In this document: piece by piece, positions 57,574 to 64,000 of the stretch
Numbering within the stretch: the first letter of the stretch is position 1
Layout: every line of letters begins with the position of its first letter
Assembly: GCA_963726975.1 (NCBI GenBank)
Contig: CAVSEK010000001.1
Span: forward strand, 434,001-498,000
Length of the DNA: 64,000 bases
Direction: 5' to 3'
Source: CAVSEK01 sp963726975
Lineage (GTDB): Bacteria > Actinomycetota > Actinomycetes > Mycobacteriales > SCTD01
Made by a program: the position numbers and the translations under genes
The notes under the pieces: model-generated
The model's input: only the letters and a program-made list of their open reading frames with translations
Told to the model about the DNA's origin: nothing
The model's database searches: none

Positions 57574-58962
57574 GCCAGCCCCAGCACGAGGCCGGCGCCC
57601 AGACCGAGCGCGACCGAGGCGCCCGCGGCGGCGTACGCGCACGCGGCCGCGACCGGCCGCACGACCGGCGGCGGGACCCCGGCAGCGCCCTCGCGCGACA
57701 GCGCAGGACCGGCCCAGCGCAGGTAGTAGAACAGCGACGCCACCGTGTTGACGGCGGCGACCGCGACGAGCCAGCCGAGCCCGCCGTCGAGCGCGGCGGC
57801 GAAGACCGTGAGCTTGCCGGTGAAGACCGCGGTCGGCGGCGTGCCGACCAGGCCGAGCAGCACGACGAGCAGCGACAGGGCGAGCAGCGGCCGGCGGGCG
57901 ACGAGCCCGCGGGCGTGCACCAGCCGGGTCTGCTGCGGGAGCGCTGCCGCGACGGCGAACGCGCCGAGGTTGGTGACGGCGTAGGCGGCCAGGTAGAGCC
58001 CGAGCGAGGGCAGCGCGAGGTCGCTGCGCCCGGCGACCGCGACGGCCAGGAGCAGGTAGCCGCTCTGGCTGACCGTCGACCAGCCGAGCAGGCGGCGGAC
58101 GGACTCCTGGCCGAAGGCCGCCAGGTTGCCCAGGGTCATCGTCGCCGCGGCGAGCAGCGCGACGAGCAGCGGCCAGTCCACGACCGCGGTCGGGACGGCG
58201 TCCAGCACCCGGTAGGCCGCGAGCAGGCCGCCCACCTTGGGCACGGTGGTGAGGAACGCCGCCGGTCCGGTGCGCGCGGCCTCGGCGGCGTCCGGCACCC
58301 AGAAGTGCCCGGGCACGAAGCCGCCCTTGAAGGCCAGCCCCGCCAGCAGCGCGACCAGTCCGACGGCGACCGGCGCCCGGTCGGCGCGGGTCAGCCCGGC
58401 GAGCAGGCCGTAGCCGGTGCCTCCCGCGACGCCCGCGAGCACCGTCACGCCGAGCAGCATCGCGACGCCGAGGAACGCCCCGAGCAGGTAGGTCTTGAGC
58501 GCCGCCTCGGTGCCCCGCCGGTCGCGCGCGGCGCCCGCGAGGGCGTAGAGCGGCACCGAGGCGATGAGGTAGCCGACCGACAGCACGAGCAGGTCGCTGC
58601 TGCCGGCGAGCACGACGGTCCCGAGCGTGGCCAGCAGGTAGAGCACGCCGTGCTCGGCCTCCCGCGCGTCGCCGCGGACGTCCTCCACGGTCAGCCCGAG
58701 CGCGAGCAGCGCGGCCAGCGGCGCCACCAGCCGCGCGACGCCGGTCAGGGTGTCGACGGCGTACGTGCCGGTGTAGACGCTGCGGTCCGGCCGCACGAGG
58801 GCGTACGCGCCGAGCGCCGCGGCGACGAGCAGCACCGCCGCCGTCGCCGCGTGCGCGAGGTGCTGGCGCCGGCGCGGCAGGAAGCTGCCCAGCAGCAGCA
58901 CCGCGGCGGCGCCGAGCGAGCAGCACGAGCTCGGGCAGCAGCGCGAGCGGGTCCTCCGACAC
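57570..58962 (-). CDS. nuoN: NADH-quinone oxidoreductase-like subunit N, one frameshift
   Basis: About 463-residue antiporter-like membrane subunit of complex I. Seen: LALLPELVLLA, one surplus base near 58918, AAVLLLGSFLPRRRQ, then about 14 hydrophobic segments including LKTYLLGAFLGVAMLLGV, AFKGGFVPGHFWVPDAAEAA (lysine of the half-channel) and VPKVGGLLAAYRVL. In the fifth helix LLVLSVGYLIASVPLYALAG, the place where NuoN normally has Gly-Leu-Glu, the Glu is missing. GTG 58962 follows nuoM by three bases. Confidence 0.88.
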
Positions 58963-58965
58963 CGG

Positions 58966-60465
58966 CTACCTCGCCACGAGCTGCGCGACGGTCGTCGCCG
59001 CCGGCTCGACGAGGTCCAGCAGCGGCCGGGGCACGATGCCGAGCGCGAGGGCGAGCAGCAGCAGCGGCACGACGCCGGCGAGCTCGGAGGGGCGCAGGTC
59101 GGTGAGCGCCCCGCTGCTCGGGCCGGGCTCGCCGAGCAGCAGCCGGCTGATCGCCCACAGGAACAGCCCGGCGGTGACGAGCAGGCCGAGCACGGCGACG
59201 ACGACGCCGACGGGCGCCGAGCCGAGCGAGCCGGCGAGCACCTGGAACTCGGCGAGGAACCCGGTGAAGCCCGGCAGCCCGAGGCTGGCGAACGCCGCGA
59301 CGGCGAACAGGCCGGAGAAGCGCGGCGCGGTGGGGGTGAGGCCGCCGTACGCCCCGAGGTCGTAGGTGCCGGCGCGGTCCTGCAGCACCCCGGCGAGCAG
59401 GAACAGCGCGCCGGTGATGAGCCCGTGGCTGACCATCTGGGTCACCGCGCCGGTGATCGCCACGCTGCGCGCCTGCTCGTCGGTGCCGCCGAGCATCCCG
59501 GCGGCGCCGACGGCGAGCAGCACGTAGCCCATGTGGGCGACCGAGGTGTAGGCGATCATGCGCTTGAGGTCGGTCTGGGCGAGCGCGACGAGGGCGCCGT
59601 AGAGGACGCCGGCGGCGCCGAGCACGACGGCGACGACCGCCCAGGTGCGCCAGGCCTCCGGCAGCAGCGGGAGCGCGATGCGCACGAAGCCGTACGTGCC
59701 CATCTTCAGCAGCACCCCGGCGAGCACCGCCGAGCCCACGGCGGGCGCGTCGGTGTGCGCCGGCGGCAGCCAGGTGTGGAACGGCACGGTCGGCGTCTTG
59801 ACGGCCAGCCCGATCCCGATCGCGAGCAGCGCCAGGCCGCCGGCCACCGGGCGGCCCTGCAGCGGCGGGTCCTGCGCGAGCCGGACCATGTCGAACGTGT
59901 GCGGCGCCGAGCCGGCGAACAGCACGAGGAAGCCGACGAGCAGAGCCAGGCTGCCCAGGAAGGTGTAGAGGAAGAACTTCAACGCCGAGCGGGCGGCGCC
60001 GCCGTGCCCCCAGCCGGCGATGAGGACGTACATCCCGACGATCGACAGGTCGAAGAAGACGAAGAACAGGACGAGGTCGAGGCTGGCGAAGACGCCGAGG
60101 CAGGTGGTCTGCAGGAACAGCAGCAGCGCGGCGAACGACCGCGGCCGGCGCGACTCGCGCCACGCGTAGAGCGCGCAGCACAGGAAGACGCCGCAGGTGA
60201 GCAGCAGCAGCGGCAGCGACAGCCCGTCGACGCCGACGTGGTAGCCGCTGTCGACCGTCGGGATCCAGCGCAGCCGGCGCTCGAAGGCGATGCCGCCCGT
60301 GACGCCGGGCCCGCCGTCGTAGCGGGCCCAGAGCACCAGCGCGAGCAGCATCTCGACGGCGGTGGCGCCGACGAGCACCGCGCGGGCGGCGGCGTCGGGC
60401 AGCCGCGGCACGGCGGCGAGCACCAGCGCCGCGGCGAGCGGCAGGAAGACGAGCAGGTCGAGCAC
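58966..60465 (-). CDS. nuoM: NADH-quinone oxidoreductase-like subunit M
   Basis: 499-residue antiporter-like subunit. Seen: YHVGVDGLSLPLLLLTCGVF, FFVFFDLSIVGMYVLIAGWG where the key Glu of transmembrane helix 5 is Asp, ALKFFLYTFLGSLALL, VKTPTVPFHTWLPPAHTDAPAVGSAVLAGVLLKMG with the conserved lysines, LKRMIAYTSVAHMG and SHGLITGALFLLAG. GTG 60465; intact frame. It lies 29 bases after nuoL. Confidence 0.93.
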   Translation of the reverse strand: MLDLLVFLPLAAALVLAAVPRLPDAAARAVLVGATAVEMLLALVLWARYDGGPGVTGGIAFERRLRWIPTVDSGYHVGVDGLSLPLLLLTCGVFLCCALYAWRESRRPRSFAALLLFLQTTCLGVFASLDLVLFFVFFDLSIVGMYVLIAGWGHGGAARSALKFFLYTFLGSLALLVGFLVLFAGSAPHTFDMVRLAQDPPLQGRPVAGGLALLAIGIGLAVKTPTVPFHTWLPPAHTDAPAVGSAVLAGVLLKMGTYGFVRIALPLLPEAWRTWAVVAVVLGAAGVLYGALVALAQTDLKRMIAYTSVAHMGYVLLAVGAAGMLGGTDEQARSVAITGAVTQMVSHGLITGALFLLAGVLQDRAGTYDLGAYGGLTPTAPRFSGLFAVAAFASLGLPGFTGFLAEFQVLAGSLGSAPVGVVVAVLGLLVTAGLFLWAISRLLLGEPGPSSGALTDLRPSELAGVVPLLLLALALGIVPRPLLDLVEPAATTVAQLVAR

Positions 60466-60494
60466 GGTCGGGTCCGTCCGGTGGTCGGGGTCGG

Positions 60495-62369
60495 TCAGGT
60501 CGCGAGCAGGAGCAGCAGGGTGGCGGCCACGAGCAGGGCGGCGGCCTGGCCGTAGTAGTCGTGCAGCTGGCCGGTCTGCGGGCGGCGGGCCAGCGCGCCC
60601 AGGCGTCGTGCCCCGGTGGCGAGCGCCTCCACCGCGCCGTCGACGGTGCGCACGTCGGCCCGCCCGGCCCGGCCGGCGAGGGCGACGGTGCCGCGCGCGG
60701 TCGCCTCGACGGCGCCGTCGACGACCCCGTCGTCGAGGCGGGCCAGGGCTCGGGCCGTGCGCCGCGCCACCGGGACGGCGCCCTCGACCGCGCGGTCGAG
60801 CACCCGGTCGTCGAAGACGGCCAGCGCCGCGGCGAGGGCGAGCACCGGGCGCACGGCGACGGCGTGGGCGGCGCGCTCCAGGTGCAGCCAGTCGCGCAGC
60901 AGCGGCGGTCCGGGCGTGCCGAGCCGCACGACCGCGACGAGCGCGAGCGCGGCCAGCACCGCCGAGACCACCAGGCCGGACTCCGAGCCCGTCGCCGGCC
61001 CGCCGACGAGCGCGGCCCAGCGGTCCGCGACCGGGCCGACGGCGAGCACCCCCAGCCCGACGGCGCCGAGCGCCAGCGGCACGAGCGGGCCCCAGGCCTC
61101 CGGGCCCACCGCCGGGCCGCTCCCGCGGGGCGGTCGGAGCAGCGCGACGAGGGCGGCGCCGGCGTACGCCGCGGACAGGGCCGCCCCGACCAGGGCCACG
61201 GCGTACAGCGCCGGGCCGCGCTCGAGCGCGGCCGCCAGCACAGCGTCCTTGGTGCCCCAGAGCGCCAGCGGCGGCAGGCCGGCCAGCGAGAGCAGGCCGG
61301 CGACGGCGAGCGCGCCGACCGCCGGGGTGCGCCGGGCGGCCCCGCGCAGCCGGTCGAGGTCGCGGGTGCCGAGCGCGTGCAGCCACACGCCGGCGGCGAG
61401 GAAGAGCAGGGACTTCACCGCGGCGTGCCCGACGAGGTGCGCGCTGCCCGCGGCGGTCGCGCCCAGGCCGCCGGCGAGCACGACGAAGCCGAGCTGCGCG
61501 GCCGTGGAGGCGGCGAGCAGCTGCTTGAGGTCGCGCTGGGCGAGGGCGACGAGGCCGAGCGCGACCGCGGTCAGCGCACCGGTCCAGGCGACGAGGTCGT
61601 CGGCCCAGCCGCTCGCGGCGAGCAGCGGCGCGGTGCGCAGCAGCAGGTAGCCGCCCATCGCCACCATCGCGGCGCTGTGCAGCAGCGCGCTCACCGGGCT
61701 CGGGCCGTCCATCGCCCGCGACAGCCAGAACGACACGGGCAGCTGCGCGGCCTTGCCGAGGGCGGCCGCCGCGACGCCCAGCGCCGCCAGGTGCAGCGGC
61801 GCCCCGGTGAGGTCCGGCAGCGCGGCGAGGTCGAGCGAGGAGCCGCCGGCGTACGCCGCGCCCGCCGCCACGTAGAGCCCGACGTCCAGCGAGCGGGTCG
61901 TGAGCAGGGCGGTGGTCGCCGAGCCGACGGCCCGGCCGTCGCGCAGGTCGTGCGCGATGAGGGCGTACGACGCCGCGCCCATGAGCTCCCAGCCCACGAG
62001 CAGCGGCACCAGCCCGCGCGCGGCCAGGGTGAGCAGGACGGCAGCGACGAAGACGAGCAGGCCGCCGGCGAGGCGGGCCCGCCGCCGCTCGACCTGGGTG
62101 GCGCTGGCCAGCAGCACGCAGACCGCGACGACGCCGACCGTCGCGCCGAGCGCGAGGCTCAACCCGTCGACGCCGAGCACGAACGGCCCGCCGCGCAGGA
62201 AGGGGGCGCTGTCCCGCTCCTGCTGGCCCGCCCCGAGCAGCAGCCCGAGGCCGCCGGCCGCCGTCGCGACGGCGACGGGCAGCGCAGCCCGGTCGGCGCG
62301 CGGGCCCAGCAGCAGCAGGAGCACCCCGACCGCCGCGGGCAGCAGGACGGGGAGCAGCAGGGCGGTCAT
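60495..62369 (-). CDS. nuoL: NADH-quinone oxidoreductase-like subunit L
   Basis: 624-residue antiporter-like subunit with the lateral helix. Seen: FVLGVDGLSLALGATVGVVAV, LLVGWELMGAASYALI (Glu kept), ATTALLTTRSLDVGLYV, MDGPSPVSALLHSAAMVAMGGYLLLR, LKQLLAASTAAQLGFV, VGHAAVKSLLFLAAG, then a C-terminal long region ending HDYYGQAAALLVAATLLLLL, the amphipathic helix and last membrane anchor. ATG 62369 overlaps the nuoK stop. Intact. Confidence 0.93.
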   Translation of the reverse strand: MTALLLPVLLPAAVGVLLLLLGPRADRAALPVAVATAAGGLGLLLGAGQQERDSAPFLRGGPFVLGVDGLSLALGATVGVVAVCVLLASATQVERRRARLAGGLLVFVAAVLLTLAARGLVPLLVGWELMGAASYALIAHDLRDGRAVGSATTALLTTRSLDVGLYVAAGAAYAGGSSLDLAALPDLTGAPLHLAALGVAAAALGKAAQLPVSFWLSRAMDGPSPVSALLHSAAMVAMGGYLLLRTAPLLAASGWADDLVAWTGALTAVALGLVALAQRDLKQLLAASTAAQLGFVVLAGGLGATAAGSAHLVGHAAVKSLLFLAAGVWLHALGTRDLDRLRGAARRTPAVGALAVAGLLSLAGLPPLALWGTKDAVLAAALERGPALYAVALVGAALSAAYAGAALVALLRPPRGSGPAVGPEAWGPLVPLALGAVGLGVLAVGPVADRWAALVGGPATGSESGLVVSAVLAALALVAVVRLGTPGPPLLRDWLHLERAAHAVAVRPVLALAAALAVFDDRVLDRAVEGAVPVARRTARALARLDDGVVDGAVEATARGTVALAGRAGRADVRTVDGAVEALATGARRLGALARRPQTGQLHDYYGQAAALLVAATLLLLLAT

Positions 62370-62671
62370 CCCGACAGCTCGCCGGCCTCGTCGGTGAGCT
62401 CGACCTCACCGGCGCGGAAGACCGCGGTCTGCACCGCGAAACCCATCGCCATCTCGATGGTCATCGCGGAGACGACGACGAGCACGAGGACCTGCAGGTC
62501 GGGCCGGGCGGGGCTGACCGCCCACCAGAAGGCGCCGCCGGCGAGCACGACGCCGTTGAGCATGAGCTCAAGGCCCATCATGAGCATGACGATGGACTGC
62601 TGGGACAGGGCGCCGTACAGGCCGATGGCGATGAGCGCGGCGGCGAGCACGAGCAGCAGCTGCAGCGTCAC
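62366..62671 (-). CDS. nuoK: NADH-quinone oxidoreductase-like subunit K
   Basis: 101-residue subunit with three helices. Seen: LLLVLAAALIAIGLYGALSQQ, IVMLMMGLELMLNGVVLAGG with the proton-path Glu, and VLVLVVVSAMTIEMAMGFAV with the second Glu in slightly altered context. The C-terminal tail AGEVELTDEAGELSG is acidic. GTG start overlaps the nuoJ stop by four bases. Confidence 0.92.
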   Translation of the reverse strand: MTLQLLLVLAAALIAIGLYGALSQQSIVMLMMGLELMLNGVVLAGGAFWWAVSPARPDLQVLVLVVVSAMTIEMAMGFAVQTAVFRAGEVELTDEAGELSG

Positions 62672-63237
62672 CGGTCCACCCCTCCGGGGACGGGGTCGGC
62701 CGGCGGGCGCCGGGCCAGGTCGTCGCCGTAGCGGTCGTAGCGGCTGCGGGCGGCGCCGAGCACGAGGGCGCTGACGATCGTGGTGAGCACGACCGCCCCG
62801 ATCCCGACCATGACGAGCATGTGGGTGCCCATGACGCCCTCGCCGAGCTGCCGGGTCGGGTCGGGCGGCGGCGCGCCCCGTCGCTGCGGCCAGTCGACGA
62901 GCAGCGCCCCGCCGGCGAGCACGACGAAGGTGCCGACGGCGACCGACATCGCGCGGGGCTTGTCGTGGTACATCGCCATCGGCATGAGCCCCGCCGGGTT
63001 CATCATGTAGGCGATCATGAAGACGGCCATCACCGCCATCTCCATGACCATCATCACGACCACGACGATGCCGAGGTAGGCCAGGTCGACGGCGAGCAGC
63101 ACGACCGCCACGCCGACGAAGCTCACGGCCAGCAGGAACGTCGCCCGGGCCATCGAGCCCACCCGGAAGACGCCGAAGCCGCTGACGACGGCGACGACGC
63201 CGGCCACCGCTGCGACCACGACGGCCAGCGCGCTCAC
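62668..63237 (-). CDS. nuoJ: NADH-quinone oxidoreductase-like subunit J
   Basis: 189-residue membrane subunit. Seen: ALAVVVAAVAGVVAVVSGFGVF, ATFLLAVSFVGVAVVLLAVDLAYLGIVVVVMMVMEMAVMAVFMIAY (helices 2-3, rich in Met), AMYHDKPRAMSVAVGTFVVLAGG and MLVMVGIGAVVLTTIVSALVL. The Asp-Leu-Ala-Tyr and Met-rich core differ from standard NuoJ, where Tyr59-type gating residues sit; it is a divergent member. GTG 63237 overlaps the nuoH TGA. Confidence 0.85.
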   Translation of the reverse strand: MSALAVVVAAVAGVVAVVSGFGVFRVGSMARATFLLAVSFVGVAVVLLAVDLAYLGIVVVVMMVMEMAVMAVFMIAYMMNPAGLMPMAMYHDKPRAMSVAVGTFVVLAGGALLVDWPQRRGAPPPDPTRQLGEGVMGTHMLVMVGIGAVVLTTIVSALVLGAARSRYDRYGDDLARRPPADPVPGGVDR

Positions 63238-64000
63238 CGGCCGGCCAGCACGACGAGCGCGGTGACGAGCAGCTGGGCGAGGGTCAGCGGCAGCAGGACG
63301 ACCCACCCCGCCTCGGCGAACCGCTCCGGGCGCAGCAGCGGCAGCCGCCGGCGGACGAGCACGAGACCTCCCAGCACGACGAGCGTCTTGAGCAGCTGCC
63401 ACAGCCAGCCCGGCAGCCCCGGACCGAGGTCGCCGCCGAGGAACAGCGGCACCGCGACAGCGGCGCCGGCGGCGAGCAGGGCGTGCCGGCCGGCGAGCAG
63501 CAGCAGCCGGTCTGCCCCGGAGACCTCGGCGAGCACCCCGCCGCCGAGGTCGGGGCCGGCGGGCGCCCGGAACGGCCCCCACAGCGAGAACGCGGCGACG
63601 CACACCAGGTAGACGACCAGCGCGACCGGCTGGTCCACGACGTGCCACCGGTCGGCCTGCGCCGCGACGACGTCGCGCAGGTCCAGGCTGCCCGCGTCCA
63701 GCGCCGGCGCGGTCAGGGCGAACATCAGCGGCAGCTCGTACGCCAGGGCCAGCGCCAGGTAGCGGTAGCCGCCGACGAGGGAGGCGGCGCTGGCCGCGCC
63801 CCACCCGGCCAGCCAGACGAACGCCCACAGCAGCACGTCCAGCGCGTTGAGCCAGACCACCCCCACCGGGAGCGGCGCGGCGACCACGTCGCCGACCGGG
63901 ACGACCGCCGCGACGAGCACCGCCACGACGAGGAGGCCGGCGCCGCCGGTGCGCCACAGCAGCGCGTCCGGGGCGGTCGTCGTGCGGCGGCGCTGGACGA
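63234..64000 (-). CDS. nuoH: NADH-quinone oxidoreductase-like subunit H (5' part outside window)
   Basis: C-terminal 255 codons of NuoH; the start is beyond the right edge. Seen: TTTAPDALLWRTGGAGLLVVAVLV, VVWLNALDVLLWAFVWLAGWG, YRYLALALAYELPLMFALT (the E-x-P loop that lines the quinone entry), ADRLLLLAGRHALLAAGAA and the end LWQLLKTLVVLGGLVLVRRRLPLLRPERFAEAGWVVLLPLTLAQL. The E-rich loop that binds quinone is shorter and poorer in Glu than in E. coli. The next gene is nuoJ; nuoI, normally between H and J, is missing here. Confidence 0.87.
   Translation of the reverse strand, partial: VQRRRTTTAPDALLWRTGGAGLLVVAVLVAAVVPVGDVVAAPLPVGVVWLNALDVLLWAFVWLAGWGAASAASLVGGYRYLALALAYELPLMFALTAPALDAGSLDLRDVVAAQADRWHVVDQPVALVVYLVCVAAFSLWGPFRAPAGPDLGGGVLAEVSGADRLLLLAGRHALLAAGAAVAVPLFLGGDLGPGLPGWLWQLLKTLVVLGGLVLVRRRLPLLRPERFAEAGWVVLLPLTLAQLLVTALVVLAGR

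Overview
The window comes from a very GC-rich actinomycete chromosome. The evidence is pervasive GTG starts, 4-nt GTGA/ATGA gene overlaps, WhiB-family and BldM-like developmental regulators, a His-tailed GroEL1, DUF5319 next to guaB, and an order of housekeeping genes that I recall from Streptomyces and Mycobacterium (guaB3-guaB-DUF5319; whiD/bldM; groES-groEL1; tsaD-rimI-tsaB; alr-nnr-acpS-glmS; glmM-rpsI-rplM). I cannot place it below class level with confidence. It is a core chromosomal region: I see no insertion sequence, phage, CRISPR array, tRNA or rRNA.

Layout. 0-7.4 kb: small metabolic genes (two cupins, two GNATs, a PHA synthase with a coiled-coil partner, a gamma carbonic anhydrase, a dienelactone hydrolase, a DUF2254 membrane protein, an SDR) and a 64-bp tandem repeat. 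7.4-17.7 kb: purine synthesis (guaA, guaB3, guaB, DUF5319) surrounding two large secreted beta-propeller proteins. 17.7-20.5 kb: an ABC-2 exporter plus lipoprotein bounded by a perfect 22-bp inverted repeat, and an MFS remnant. 20.5-24.7 kb: a regulatory island with BldM, a histidine-kinase-like protein translationally coupled to it, a helical-repeat protein, a MerR regulator carrying the Wx9EH cobalamin signature of CarH/LitR photoreceptors, and divergent whiD. 24.8-32.6 kb: an M15 peptidase, an FAD oxidoreductase, CIRCE-controlled groES-groEL1, a GGDEF-EAL protein, DUF5317 and a 29-residue peptide. 32.8-36 kb: t6A tRNA modification genes (tsaD, rimI, tsaB). 36-42.8 kb: an acyl-CoA ligase and a five-gene Liv-type ABC importer. 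43-50.4 kb: tsaE, a family 4 UDG, a hydrolase, alr, nnr, acpS, glmS, which serve cell-wall precursor supply and repair. 50.4-56.2 kb: pepN, a hydrolase, glmM, rpsI, rplM. 56.2-64 kb: the distal half of a complex I-like operon (nuoH-J-K-L-M-N, no nuoI between H and J) with three small downstream genes.

Two caveats matter for the reader. First, many genes, including essential single-copy ones (guaB, tsaD, tsaB, alr, glmS), are broken by single-base indels, roughly forty in all and densest between about 34.9 and 50.4 kb. Insertions and deletions both occur and the protein sequence resumes exactly in another frame, so I read these as sequencing or assembly errors, and I annotate such genes across their full span. 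Second, at least ten genes have a -10-like hexamer (TAGGCT/TAGGGT type) ending 6-7 nt before the start codon and no Shine-Dalgarno, which suggests that leaderless transcripts are common here.
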